This document shows, in pieces, positions 11,401 through 22,483 of a stretch of 64,000 nucleotides of DNA. Numbering within the stretch: position 1 is the stretch's first letter; each line of letters begins with the position of its first letter. The notes beneath the pieces were generated by a model. It had not been told where the DNA came from, ran no database searches, and saw only the letters and a list, made by a program, of their open reading frames with translations. Source of the stretch: Pyxicephalus adspersus (lineage: Eukaryota > Chordata > Amphibia > Anura > Pyxicephalidae); contig NC_092864.1 of the NCBI RefSeq assembly GCF_032062135.1, positions 16,317,762 to 16,381,761 of the forward strand, written 5' to 3'. Made by a program: the position numbers and the translations under genes.

Positions 11401-14400
11401 TGACACAAGAAAGACTCATCCTTAAAGAGTTTCACAATTCCCCTAAACAGTCTCAGCCAAAATCTCAGGAGAATGGAGGGTAAATTGTTTTATCATATGT
11501 AAGAAAATAACATACATAAAGATGTGTGCAAACAGTGCACCATGAAGGAACAGTGTATAAACACGAAGAACACACAGGACAGAGACTGGATGACCAGAAA
11601 TTAGAACCCCCAAAACTTAGTTGTTATATACCCTTATATAGGGCATAGGGCATACAGGCAGGGGTTAAGGTTCTGCCACAAGATCCCACTCAGGGTAATA
11701 CCCATAACCCCAAGCAATCCATTATGAAACCAAAGGCTTACTTAGAAAGTGAAGATTCAAATTCTAAAAATGCAAACTTTTGACACCACAAGACACCACA
11801 AGTAGAAAATACGCACTTACTGGCAGCATGGCATTGAAGAGGTGAGTAATAAAGGAAGCCCCATGATTCACAGCATTTTCTGCCTGAGATAAATTAGCTA
11901 TGGAGTGACCTAAAACAAAACACTCATCAACATTATTTTTATCAGACTTTTCGTTCCAGCTTCATGAAAGAATACAACTTCTTTAATGTAGAACTGTGGT
12001 CAGACTATGTACATTTAAATATATAAAAAAACAAAGCAACAATGCTCTATATTTATTAAAACATCATTATATTTATTGTAATGACACATCTGAAATAGAT
12101 GAAGTATCAGTCTAGGCCTCAACAGAACTAAGAGAGGGATAAGAGAGAAGCAGCACATGGAGTAAGGTAGGTTTACTACACTGCTATGCTGATAGGAGCA
12201 GATAGAAGAGTGACTAACGGATAAGATAATTAGTTTGTGGCTTCTCTTTTTTAATATCCGATCACAGGGTTGGGGCAGTGAGGGGACTTATAAGCGAAAC
12301 TCTGTATGTTACAACTGTAAATCTCATAACTGGATAGATTATTTTCATCTTTAAGAAGTCCTCACTGACCTTTCTAGTTACAGCCACTGTGCAGCATGTT
12401 AAAGTTGACATTAGCAATTAAGTAATTGATGTCAGCTCTTACGCTTTGCCCTTTGTCCTCTTTCTGTGCCCTTGCTCTGTGTTAGAGATTAGTAGACTGA
12501 CAGGCTGATAACTCACTGCTGCAGGGGAAGATTGGCAAAAGAAAGGAAGTGAAACTGAGAAGCTTCAGCTGTAAACTTAGAGGAGGAATTCCTCCACAGT
12601 GACTGCATCTGCATAGGTAAGTAAGGGCTTGTCTTAAAGATTATCATGTCTTGTTAGGAATACCGCAATATTTGAAAGTTCTTAGCCTAGCCACAGTTAT
12701 ACTCATTCTTGGGCTAAGTGAATAGGGTTCAACCTGCCCAATGTGGAACAGCAGTAGCAAGCCCAGTATAGCTTTTCATCTGAGCTGCAGTGCTTGCTCT
12801 GTACTCCTGTGGACTATCCACTAATATAAGAAGTGCTCAGAAAATTTGTAAATGGAGAATTTACAGACTGTTTACATATGTAGGCCACCTGAATAGTCAA
12901 AAGGTGGATGGGATCCCCCTGGTTATGATTAAAACATTGGTCCACATTATCTAAACATGGAATACATACATAGAAAACATTATATAACTACCTAGGGAGA
13001 CACATATTCCATGCTGCACCAGTTCCTCGATCACATCTTTACTTCTTCCCATTTCTGGGGCCAAAGTCACAATGCTGACCCCATCTAAGGTGCCATAAGT
13101 ATCCATAACTTCTGAAAAACCCCTCTCACTGTATGACCGTAGACAATGCTCTGGGTGAGCTCCCTTCTTCTCCGAGCTGATGTATGGTCCTTCCAGGTGG
13201 ACACCTGCCAGGCATATAGAGATTATATATTATTCAGAAAGTTCCACAAAGACATATAAATATCAGGTATTCCAGGGAAAGCAACCAGGTTAGAGTTCAG
13301 CCTGTTGCCAGAATGGGGAGTATGTGGAAAATTGTGCTGGCAATGAAGTTGAAGACCAGAATTACCAACAAGCTTATTCTCACTGACAAGTGACCAGTGA
13401 AATAAAATCTAAATCCTAAATGAAAGCCAGTACTTTTCTACAACTTCCAGTCTGTATGCACTCCAGCTGACAAATGGTTTCCTGTTGGAGATAATGGTAA
13501 ATGTGCAAAGAACACTGGAGTGGAAGGACCACCAGTGATCTCAAATATCAGCAAGAAATTCATCTTTTTGTATTATATTCTTGATCCCCACCTATGGCAA
13601 AAAAGCTCTCCGTACCTTAGAGGTGTCTATTGGGATTGGCAGCAACACCAGGCAGCCTTTTTTTAGAAATGTAACAATATTGCTGCGATGTACACAGACT
13701 TATAGACCTAAATGTAGCTCTCAGATTCTCAGGGTTCTAGGAAAAGCTGACTGGGAACCCAGTCTATAATGTAGATTGTGTCCCCCTGACACAATCTAAG
13801 CTGGCTTCTCAGGCTCAGTCCACCTGGAAGTATTTAGGGGGAACACGTAGTATTAAGTATTTAGTAGGGAAATCATCTATCTCAGTAAAGAACATATTGA
13901 TGGAGTTTAGTCTGAATGTATAAAGCAGAAGATCATTACCCAACACTCCAGCCCCTTGTGGCCCTCCATCGTTCACAGTTATCTGAGGAAGCACCTGCAA
14001 ATAAAGAAGAGGATTAGAGTCACAAGTGGCTTTGTATTCTAGTTTTATTAATAATAGGGGAACTCTAATCACAAAAGAAAATTCTGTTCTAGCTAGAACA
14101 CACCAAACAACAACGATATAAGCATATCAAACTCACACCTAATTATAGCACTGATCAGAAGAATAGCACTCAAAGTAAATATGGATCAAGAGCAAGGCTT
14201 GCAAAAGGAAAAGGCTGACTATAATGGAAATTGTAGCACTATACATGATTTAAAGGCACAGGAGATCCTAGACATTAGGTAACCTTATACAGAAACTTAT
14301 AAAGATAGTGAACAAGGTGCCATATCAAACACCCATAATTCTGTGATTGCTGCCAATACCTGAAGTAACAACAGTATAATAAAAAGAAAACCGCAAATGT

Positions 14401-17211
14401 TGCAGAAAACAAGACCAGAAGACCAAAGGTCTTCTGCTGCTGCATGATACAGGGACTATGCAGAATCAAGCAGGAAAGAATTAGAATCTGCAGAGCAATG
14501 CATACTAAGTTAATTGTTAGCTTTCCTTTGGTGGTGTCAGCCAAACCCGTCCGGTTTTCACCATTGCATACTACCCAATTAGGTAAAATGCAGAAGTAAA
14601 AAAAAAACATTGGCATTGAAAAAGATTTATTTTTCGGTCTATCAAGTCCTGACTTTTCTGTACCACAGTCATTAACAGTCATGTCACTAGCTGTCCCTCA
14701 AAGAGGCTCACAACGTAATGTCCCTACCAGTCATTTGTCTATAAATACAGTTTATGGTCAATTTTGGGGGGTAGCAAATTAACCTAACTGCATGTTTTTT
14801 TTGGGGGGGAGGGGGATGTGGGAGTACCCGGATGAAACCCACACAGACATGGGGAGAACATGCAAACTCCATGCAGATAGTGTCCTGGTCGAGATTCGAA
14901 CCTGGGACCTAGTACTGCAAAGGCCAGAGTGTTAACCTCATTCTTTGCAATCTATAGGCATGCTTGCTTGTTTGCTGGGTGAATGGTGTACATACACGTA
15001 TGAAACAACTTTTGAATCACTAAAACAGTAAAAGTATACTGGTGAAATTTTGAAGACATTACCTTCACCTGTTACCAATGACCCTAATCCAGTGCTCTCC
15101 ATGATACCTGTCTTGCATACAGTGTGGGACTGACCCAAATTTTAACATCACCGGATATCTGTTTGTTCTGTTGTTCTGACATCAATTTCCCTGAAGAAGC
15201 GGCTATTCTTTTTTTGTGCAGTTTGTTAGCACATAGTGATCTGACCATCAGATATTCTCAGTCTATACCTTGTGGTAGAGCGATGTGGGCGATGTCACCA
15301 GGGTCGGGCAGAACGAGGTCACTCCGTGTGACAGGATGTTACGAGCAACCAGAGAAATCCCTTCTTTAACATTATCGGTTTCCTGGGAAAAGTCCACACC
15401 GAATCCACCTACAAATTAAAGATGGTAAAGATCAGACCAGAACCTGCATGCAGTATGGCTGGCACACTATGCCAGTTTCCACACTGATACACCAATGAAG
15501 GATTCTCTATTAAGCTGTAATAGTCTAAATCAATGGTCAGCAACCAGAGGTCGGCGAGAAAAATGTATTAATAACAAAACAAAAATAATTTTTTTAATAA
15601 ATTCTTATATTCTGAATGACAATTTTCGCTTTTATATTGTACTAAATTCACTAAATGTACCAGAGATTGAAAAACAAGGGAGGAGCAGCGTGACGTCAGT
15701 GTAGTGTTAAGGTGTATGAGGCAACTGCTGCTGAGCCGTATGCTTCAGTATTGTTTCCACCATTACCAACAGTCACCCCGCTCCGCCAATACCGATTCTC
15801 ATCCCATTGTTTTATTTTATCTGTTTATTTCTCAGATGATCTTTTAGGTAAGTATGGCCTTAACTGTGTATTTTCTTTAACTGTTATATTTTATGGCATC
15901 AAATTGTTTGACTTTGATAAATTTCTTGTTTGGTCTTGGAGTGAAATAAAACCATAATGAGTGAGAAAAAGCAAGCAAATATTTTTCATTTCTTTAGTAA
16001 TACCAAAGATAATACAACTAATGATATTAGTAACAATAGTAATACTTCACTTAACCGTGAGCTGATCAATGAATCAGAGCCCCCACAGTCCTCATCAGGC
16101 ACCATTAGGAAGATTATTATTTTACAAATGTATTTATCTTTTTTAAAAAAATCATATTAATTGTCTGCGGGATTTTAAATTATGAATTTAGTGGTCCATG
16201 AGGTCCGAAAGGTTGCCGAGCACTGGTCTTAATCAGATCTGTTATGATACTCCATTCTAGAAGTATGATAGAGGACCTCATAGCTAGAAACTATACGGGA
16301 GCAAGGGGGGGGGGGGACACGACTGCTACAGCCAATCAGCTTTTTTCTGTCATCATTCTAATAATGGAAGATGCTGGTGGGTAAACCATCTGAGAGATAC
16401 TTAAATCTCCCACAGACCATACAGGTTGGATTGCTGGGTTGAATTCCTAAGTCTGTTCACCTATTGTGGTCATTTTATCCGGCATTCACTATGTCATATT
16501 TATTAACATTTATGGATAATCCAAGATCAGGAGCTGATCCATGCAACAGTGGCAGGATAGAACCCCATTCATACAAAATATAATTTTCAGTGGTCAAACT
16601 TCTTAAGCTAACACTTGATTGGTTACAATGAGAAGGGCGATGCTGCAGCTCAAATGTTAGCACTCTGGCCTTTGCAGTGCTGGGTCCCAGGTTTAAATCA
16701 CAGCCAGGACACTGTCTGCATGGAGTATGTTATCCCTGTTTGTGTGGGTTTCCTCCAGGCAATCTTGTTACCTCCCATATGCCAAAAACGTGCAGTTACG
16801 TTAATATATATTAATTTAAAGTATATAAAAATAATAATAAAAAAGTAATAAATCTCTATGAGCAGCACATTTCTCCTTCTCTCCATAAACAGACCTGATG
16901 TTGTTAAAGATGTGAATGTCTTACCATTGATCTGTACATCAATAAACCCCGGTGCAATAATTCTTCCATGACAGTTCACCTTCACATCGGCCGCCCCTTT
17001 CTCATCGAAGAAAAGCTTTTCTGGATTCAGGATCCTCCCCTGTCGCACCCATAGATCCTCCCTACAAGTCAGGGACAGAGATGAAATAGTGACAAGGGTA
17101 GCCAGGCTGGAATGCAAAGTGGCCCAAAAATGGTGCCCCACCACTAGGAGACGCACTAAGCAACTTTTCTGCAAATGATCTTCAAAGAAGAGTTCAATAC
17201 TACTTTAATAA

Positions 17212-17265
<54 letters not shown>

Positions 17266-17913
17266 GGTCCAAAATGTGTTTGCATGGCCAAATTACAGGC
17301 TACCCTCTGTTCCTATTTAAACATAAATACATTTTCCATTAAAGGGTCAGGAGTGTTGTCACCCGTTAATGTAAATACAGCGCTGTCACCATCACTACAA
17401 CCCATTCTGAGATATGTGATGCAGTCAGCACTGGAATGCATGCAGAGGAAGTGGCTGCTATCTCAGAGATGCAACAAAAAAAATAAAAAGTTTGATTTTT
17501 AAAAAATCCTGATTATTTATAACACACAGCGCCTATATATCCAATGATGGTTTATAAAAAATAGTATGGCCCTTTCCATATGAGCAGATGATCAATAATT
17601 GGGGGTTGTGGTGTCTAACACTCCCACCCTGCAGCATTGAAGTCCCAGGTCACATGAATAAGGACTTTGTACACTGCTACTGAATATGTTGGCGCTATAT
17701 AAACATATTTTTTTTTTTTTTTATATGTGACATGTGAATTCCAGTAATTTGGTAAATTAGGCCTTAGACATGATGTATGATATAAATATTTACCGGTCAG
17801 AGCAGTAAATGAGCTCTCTCTGGTACTCACCACTGCAGTCCATGGTCCCTGAGGATCCTGCAGTTCCTGAATTGGGTGATGGGGGCGTCAGACACTGACT
17901 TATTGGAAGGCAT
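5350..17913 (-). CDS. AMDHD2: AMDHD2, N-acetylglucosamine-6-phosphate deacetylase (complete, 11 exons)
   Basis: The spliced product has 408 residues. Coding exons, in transcript order, are 17831-17913, 16925-17061, 15269-15408, 13940-13994, 12992-13204, 11821-11909, 10610-10754, 10355-10462, 10019-10087, 6411-6512 and 5350-5435. Every junction is GT-AG, the frame stays open throughout, and the length sums to 1227 nt including TAA. Residue-by-residue similarity to vertebrate AMDHD2 is high from end to end; human is 409 aa as I recall. The enzyme removes acetate from GlcNAc-6-phosphate to give glucosamine-6-phosphate in the cytosol, feeding back into the hexosamine pathway. It is an amidohydrolase with a metal site. 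The HLEGP motif puts Glu at 143, the GHS motif His at 211, the THLFNAM motif His at 232, and LVTDA puts the catalytic Asp at 294, the same numbers I recall for the human active site. No frameshift or stop is seen, so it looks functional. ATP6V0C lies upstream on the same strand. Confidence 0.97.
5955..6245. repeat. GC-rich dispersed repeat fragment in AMDHD2 intron 10
   Basis: A CpG-rich island (CCCGCCGCTCCTCCCGCCCG and onward) followed by a T-run at about 6129-6145 and a tail with CCGAGTCACACTCGGGATTACC. It contrasts sharply with the AT-rich intron. Style resembles the element at 27383-28352. Family unassigned. Confidence 0.45.
6411..6512 (-). CDS. AMDHD2: AMDHD2 coding exon 10
   Basis: Encodes residues 347-380, including [16 protein letters not shown] and [10 protein letters not shown]. 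The donor GTATAG is used. Read through the donor, the frame stays open for 47 more codons to a stop just before 6268, so intron retention would yield a different C-terminus. Confidence 0.95.
8565..8697. repeat. Palindromic MITE fragment in AMDHD2 intron 9
   Basis: CTGACATTCACCAAACATT near the left and AATGTTCAGTGAATGTCAG near the right are inverted copies, and the outer end TTTATAAATAGAGCCCAT resembles other palindromic MITEs of this window. Confidence 0.5.
10019..10087 (-). CDS. AMDHD2: AMDHD2 coding exon 9
   Basis: Encodes residues 324-346, [19 protein letters not shown] and onward, matching the human GTKTLSGSIAPMDVCVRHF segment. It is missed by long-ORF scanning because of its 69-nt length. 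Acceptor CTTCAG, donor GTTAGT. Confidence 0.93.
10355..10462 (-). CDS. AMDHD2: AMDHD2 coding exon 8 (catalytic Asp)
   Basis: Encodes residues 288-323. [15 protein letters not shown] carries Asp294, the predicted general acid/base. [13 protein letters not shown] follows. Donor GTGAGT. Confidence 0.96.
10610..10754 (-). CDS. AMDHD2: AMDHD2 coding exon 7 (substrate-binding loop)
   Basis: Encodes residues 240-287, [12 protein letters not shown] through [20 protein letters not shown]. These are the most conserved substrate-contact segments of the family. Donor GTGAGT within Gly288. Confidence 0.96.
11821..11909 (-). CDS. AMDHD2: AMDHD2 coding exon 6 (metal-binding His pair)
   Basis: Encodes residues 210-239. 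GHS gives His211 and [11 protein letters not shown] gives His232, the two predicted metal-ligand histidines. Donor GTAAGT. Confidence 0.95.
12992..13204 (-). CDS. AMDHD2: AMDHD2 coding exon 5 (metal-binding Glu)
   Basis: Encodes residues 139-209 with the HLEGP motif (Glu143, predicted metal ligand), followed by [12 protein letters not shown] and TLAPEMGRS. It ends within Gly210 at a GTAGTT donor. Confidence 0.95.
13940..13994 (-). CDS. AMDHD2: AMDHD2 coding exon 4
   Basis: Short 55-nt exon encoding residues 121-138 ([18 protein letters not shown]) plus one base of Gly139. Acceptor TTTGCAG, donor GTAATG. Both neighbours join in frame. Confidence 0.93.
14678..14942 (-). repeat. tRNA-derived-type SINE, 3'-truncated
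   Basis: On the minus strand it shows, in order, GTTAACACTCTGGCCTTTGC, a B-box-like GGTTCGAATC near 14894-14903, GGACACTATCTGCATGGAG, a GTGTGGGTTTCATCCGG segment, and the GACATTACGTTGTGAGCC body. The same body occurs at 59643-59837 and the same 5' part at 16630-16800. It lies in AMDHD2 intron 3. The terminal GTACAGCGCT-type tail is missing. Confidence 0.65.
15269..15408 (-). CDS. AMDHD2: AMDHD2 coding exon 3
   Basis: Encodes residues 74-120, starting GGFGVDFSQ and including [14 protein letters not shown], a strongly conserved barrel segment. It ends in phase 0 at a GTATAG donor. The hAT element at 15531-16225 sits about 120 bp upstream in intron 2. Confidence 0.95.
15531..16225 (+). mobile_element. 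hAT-type DNA transposon with partial transposase 5' end
   Basis: A 695-bp element with terminal inverted repeats CAATGGTCAGCAACC (left) and CAGTGCTCGGCAACC (right end, reverse complement), 12 of 15 matching. It is flanked by an 8-bp target duplication, GTCTAAAT / GTCTTAAT with one mismatch, as expected for hAT. Inside, an ORF at 15957-16160 begins [18 protein letters not shown], resembling the N-termini of hAT transposases. A GTAAGT donor near 15848 suggests an upstream non-coding exon. The catalytic core is absent, so this is an internally deleted copy. It lies in AMDHD2 intron 2. Confidence 0.8.
16630..16800 (+). repeat. tRNA-derived-type SINE, 5' portion
   Basis: Contains GTTAGCACTCTGGCCTTTGC, GCTGGGTCCCAGGTTTAAATC (a decayed B box) and GTGTGGGTTTCCTCCAGG, then CCAAAAACGTGCAGTTACG. 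It is the opposite orientation to the copy at 14678-14942 and lacks the 3' half. Confidence 0.65.
16925..17061 (-). CDS. AMDHD2: AMDHD2 coding exon 2
   Basis: Encodes the end of Trp28 to Asn73, containing [10 protein letters not shown] and [10 protein letters not shown], the start of the amidohydrolase barrel. The acceptor is TTGTAG, the donor GTAAGA. One base of Gly74 is carried to the next exon. Confidence 0.95.
17214..17262. repeat. (AT)n microsatellite
   Basis: Roughly 24 AT dinucleotides without interruption in AMDHD2 intron 1. Confidence 0.95.
17640..17722 (+). repeat. Fragment of LINE/SINE 3' tail
   Basis: GGACTTTGTACACTGCTAC followed by GAATATGTTGGCGCTATATAAA and a T-run. This is the 3' tail shared by the LINE at 50980 and the SINE at 59643. 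Confidence 0.6.
17831..17913 (-). CDS. AMDHD2: AMDHD2 coding exon 1
   Basis: Encodes residues 1-27 and two bases of Trp28. It starts at ATG 17913-17911 with G at -3, and ends at a GTGAGT donor. It contains the family signature FRNCRILRD. The start is chosen because it gives nearly the human N-terminal length. The N-terminal ten residues are poorly conserved, as usual. Confidence 0.93.
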
Positions 17914-17929
17914 GTCTAAACCTGGACAT
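17900..17929 (-). other. Possible overlapping upstream ORF of AMDHD2
   Basis: An ATG lies 16 nt upstream of the AMDHD2 start in another frame. It reads MSRFRHAFQ then TAA, ending inside exon 1. If the transcript begins further upstream, it could lower main-ORF initiation. The transcription start is unknown, so this is only a sequence observation. Confidence 0.35.
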
Positions 17930-18130
17930 ACACACAGCACACCCGACCTGTCCAGCCCTCACCTGCCCCGGCAGAGCCGCCCTGCTCCATTCACCCTGCT
18001 ATCTCTGCTTACTACAACACAATCCCAGCCAGTCACATGAGTAACGGTCACGTGAAAGGATAGGCCCGGGACAGTCTCACGTGACCCATACAGCTGTGCG
18101 GCGGCCATACTGTGAATGGCACGTCGGCCA
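17914..18130 (-). promoter_or_regulatory. AMDHD2 promoter region with CLEAR-like E-boxes
   Basis: Directly upstream of the AMDHD2 start the sequence is CpG-rich relative to its surroundings and lacks an obvious TATA box. It contains GTCACGTGAA (18047-18056), CTCACGTGAC (18076-18085) and GTCACATGAG (18032-18041). The first two each match the TFEB/TFE3 CLEAR consensus GTCACGTGAC at 9 of 10 bases, on one strand or the other. A further GTCACGTGTT lies at 18393-18402. Promoter placement is inferred from position. Confidence 0.6.
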
Positions 18131-18345
18131 TGTTGTGGAGGTCACCCTGCCAAAACACCCATCTTTTTAGGTATTGAAACAATGCTTCTTAAACCAAAGA
18201 TGTTTTGTAATGTCAAAATTAGCCTTGCGCAAGGAATCTATATTTTTATAGCATATACGTTTTTTTATTGGAAAAAAGGGAATCGCCCTGAGAATGTATG
18301 CAGTGAAAAGTAAAGGGTTTAGTAGCGTGCCATTTTTAGTTTTAA

Positions 18346-18359
18346 CCACCAGAGGGCGA
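18346..18359 (+). promoter_or_regulatory. Candidate CTCF site
   Basis: CCACCAGAGGGCGA matches the CTCF core consensus (CCA, AG, GGC spacing) and lies about 430 bp upstream of the AMDHD2 start codon, between the two genes. Motif match only. Confidence 0.35.
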
Positions 18360-18419
18360 AGTCTGAGCGCTGACAATGCAAACAGGGTCTGTGTCACGTG
18401 TTTTATTAAAACCTTTTTT

Positions 18420-20748
18420 TATTCTTGAAATGCTGCTGCTAAAAAAAAAAAGAATTATTCTTAGTTTGAAATAGAAGGAAACCGCCATGGGCCTGATCAC
18501 ACCTATCCGTATATCACTTGATTACACATGCATTACATTAAAGTAGCGCAAATGAATGGGCCGCCAATGCAAGAGAATGGATAAAAAGAGATGAGATTTA
18601 TTGGATGAGAATAACAGAAATGATTCTGCCGGAGGATCTGACACCTAAAGCCTAAAACAAGACAAAAAAAATGATAGAATGGGGAGATTTATCCTCAAAT
18701 GGATTACAAACAAATGTTTACATGGACATCACCTCCTCCTGACCTGCTTATGACTTGCTTTAGGCCTAATGAGAGCCAGCAAGTTTTTCTTGGGTACTGG
18801 GGTATTCTCTTCCCCCAACCACCAACACTGGGGTGTCCTTTCCCTCACAATATGTCCACGTGGGCAATAAATGCAGCGAATAGGATCAGACTCCCATACC
18901 TGCAGATGTAGCCACACTCATTTGGAGCATATCACCCATCCATGGAGGTGTCTTCCTTACCCATGTTCTAAAATTTAGAGGTGTTCCAACACTTTAAGAT
19001 GGTGTAGAGGTTTCCCAGTTTGACATTTGTTGGCTCTCATTGGTAAGCCTGAGTGGACAATAGTAGCTGGTAAGAGAAAGATTTACTTCAGAGCACTCCT
19101 TTTTTAGGACAGGTTCTCTTTACTATATTACACTGTTTACAATATGGAAGGCATTGCTCATTTATTCTTTTTAAGATGTGCAGGAATATATTTGATATTA
19201 TGGGTCAGGTGTTCTGCTGTAGGTATGTACTTACCCATATGATAGTGTCATGGTATCTCGAATAGTGCAGACAGTACAAGCAATGCAGCAGTGTATATAA
19301 ATATCAAGGTGTAGTCATCCTAAATCATGCGATGGTCCGCTCTGTGCCATGATCCAGGAAAGAAGGGGAATTTTGGCACAAGGCCCAGCAAGTAGTGAAT
19401 GGCAGGAAGCTGAGGAAGGGCCTTATTGTGGGGCTGCTGTGGAGTTTTAAAGGTGGTGAGGATTTTAAGACCAACTGTGAAGAGAGATGGCGTCACCATA
19501 ACATGGACTCAGCATCAGATCTGTGTATTCAGGTATAAAATATGCATGTTGTGTAGATGTGCAGCACATACAATATTTATTCAGTGTTTCCCATGTCATT
19601 GTGGTAATTTGCATTTATCATCAGAATCGTTGTTCATCTTTTATCCAGGATCATCCACTCCTAGAACTGGGATGTCATCTTAGGTAGTCATTGACCCGGA
19701 GCGAAAGTAATACATTTTATTAACAGGTGCCACTTATTACTACAAGGGGTACCGTTGCTGAATATTTTGATGTCAGGTATACCTGTAGATTTGTGAAACC
19801 GCACATCCTGAAACATATGGGGCTGGGTCATGACACCCTGCACAGTGTCATCCAACTGAGACATCTTGTGACAAAGATGGTGAAAGCTTCAGCGTGCAGT
19901 TGAATATTGCAGCCAATGTAGATATGCATTAAGCTACAACAAAAGTGCAACACAATTCATCCAGGGCCTGCTAGTGATAGTAGCTTAACCTTTGGACAGA
20001 TCTGTGTGATTGAAGATGATTTTTTTTTTATTATTCCTACCATACTTATAAAAATAATTCAAAGTTACAAAGACTTGGCGAGGTGGCAGACCTTTGAGGA
20101 ACTTTAATATAGGCCAAATGTCACATCAAGATGAGAAGTCAGCATTGTTAGAATAAACAAGAGATGTAATGCGGGATATGATTGGCTAAATTGTATTCTT
20201 TAGGCCTGAAATGGGGCCAAGCTTCAGAAGCAGCTCCTATACAGCCATCGTTTGTCCATGAAGTGTAAAGGAAACTTGCAGCAACGCAGACTTCTAAGGA
20301 GCCAGGCTCTGCAGGACCATGCACTACTTCCTAACTAGCACCCTCTGAATGAAACACACCAATTAGAAAACGAGATCCTAGCAGCAAGCTCCCGGGTGCT
20401 TCCATTAACAGATTCTTGTGGAATGTGGGAGGCTACAAAAATTATCTGGGAGGGTTATGTTTTTCCTGCTTTACGTGGGGGTTGGGTGCTAGCACATGTT
20501 GTATCTCCTATATTATGGCTGTGCAAGCTATTGGCACATAGGTTAGAAATTAAGACTGACCTTTTTCAAAACTTTAAAGCTGAACCTTGGAATAAGCAAA
20601 TATTTAGGAACCAAGGGTGTTCTTTACAGCCACCTGTGCATATTACCACACCTATGCATTAATCCAGTGGCAAAAATTCTTTTATGTAGCACAGCTTCTT
20701 GTCATATAAACCAGTCACTGGTGTTATTAGAGGAAGGAAGACATTTAT

Positions 20749-20782
<34 letters not shown>

Positions 20783-22300
20783 GGTTCCAATCTGTTGTAG
20801 GTCACGGACTAACAGCAGGTATATACAAGGTATCCCAAATCACACAGGATTCTTCTAAACACCCAGCAATTGTTTTAGAATGAATGCAGTTATTTTCAAT
20901 AGGTGCTGGGAAAACCTAACAGGTTCACCTACCAACAACCTGGATTACCTGTGTATCCAGTCTCCAAACAGAGCACTGTGCAGGCCAAAGTAACCAGAAC
21001 TTCACTGTAGGTGCAAACCTGCAAAAAATTGGTGCTCGAGTAGGACAAGAACACATTTTTAAACTTAAGTAACTTTTCCATGGGTGAGCAAAACAATAGC
21101 ACGTCAAACACAGATGTCTTCACTGTATTATGTACCATATTGCATTATTAGATTACCTTGTGTGGCAAGAGAATGCTACTGTATGTTAACACTGGGCTAA
21201 CATCTTGTGGTGGTGCCATTACCAAGAGAGTGTGGAAAGAAAAAGGGAGAAGCATAACATTTACTGGACAGATAAGACCCAGGTTTTTGTAAGTAGCAAT
21301 ATGAAAACAGCTGCAAGCTTGCACCTTCCAAAACAGATCAGCAAGTGTAGTATTTCCAAATGTTTCTCATCATTTTTAATTTCCTGCATCAGCACCAGAC
21401 TACATGGTAAAAATGTCCCGGCATGTTCTTTTGAAAAGAGTTCTTGTGTTTAAGCACTGCTTGTAAAAAACAGAACTGATTTTACAAATCTTGTTTGGTG
21501 GAAAGATACCACCTATGTACTGTATTTAAAGCTACATATTAAGAACACAAAAATTGCATCGTGGTTCAAAGGTAGATTTCCAGAGAGAAGACTATGTGCC
21601 AATGTTTCAGAATGATTGGAATACAAATATAATCCTTGCATGGGCAGAGGATGGTGGCAACCTTTTCCTAAAGGGTTAGGAACACAATGTATGTTATGGT
21701 GGGAGGTAGAGAACCAAATATATCTTCGACATGAACTCCGCTGTATTCCAGGTAATCCTACAATATTATATTTACCAGAAAAGTCTGGTTCAGTCAACTC
21801 ACCTGGCGCCAAACAATCTTTAAAAATACTTTCAACCAACTTAAAATTGTAATTCGCTGCCAGCTGTGACTTTGTAGAAAGAGCCTTCTAACCTCCAATG
21901 TAAAAGAAAAAGACTATTTGCTTCATCCAAACTTTTAGAGTTATTACTTCAAAATACCCAACACTATGTATGTAGGGATTGTTTAAAAGTAGTCCTGCTG
22001 CTTATCAACAGCATTAACATAATGGATCAGGTGCTTGTGTTTTCTGTATAGAGATTTCTTTGCCTACACTAAAGAATTTTACCCAAGCCATAACCATACC
22101 ACCATCACATCACACCAATTCACGTGGTTTGTGCATTGCAGTTAACACACAAGTAGTGAATGCTCAAATTGCAGGGTGACTGGTCTTATATCAATCCCTC
22201 CTCCAGTAATTTTCTGTAATGTCTGTTTGCAAAGGCATTTGTTGCACACACCTAACTCTGTGATGCTACCAAGGGATATATTTTGAAATACAGTTATTGA
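18420..22300. other. Intergenic DNA between AMDHD2 and ATP6V0C
   Basis: No exon recognised on either strand. It holds an (A)n run near 18441, a T-run at 20752-20779 and unique-looking AT-rich sequence. All ORFs are short and without recognisable domains. Confidence 0.6.
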
Positions 22301-22477
22301 AAATACCCTGTGAAATTTTAGCAACAAACATGAGGCAGTCAGCTCTAATTTTTATTAATATCCCCATGTACTTTTTGGCCACATGTGCAAGGAATGTAAA
22401 AATGATTCTGCACATGATTAAGTGGCTTCCCCCTGAAATCTTAAAACAAAATGACAGCTTCTCTGTATTGGAGATGT

Positions 22478-22483
22478 TTTATT
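22478..22483 (-). terminator. Candidate ATP6V0C poly(A) signal
   Basis: First canonical AATAAA on the minus strand that I find after the ATP6V0C stop, implying a 3' UTR of roughly 750-780 nt. A second copy is at 22351-22356. Placement is by motif only. Confidence 0.4.

Noticed and set aside
14890..14942. tRNA gene
   Set aside because: A B-box-like GGTTCGAATC is present, but no cloverleaf or proper A box; it belongs to a SINE with copies elsewhere in the window.
16698..17174. 158-codon frame containing AMDHD2 exon 2
   Set aside because: Only 16925-17061 is coding; the rest is intron read-through and part of a SINE.
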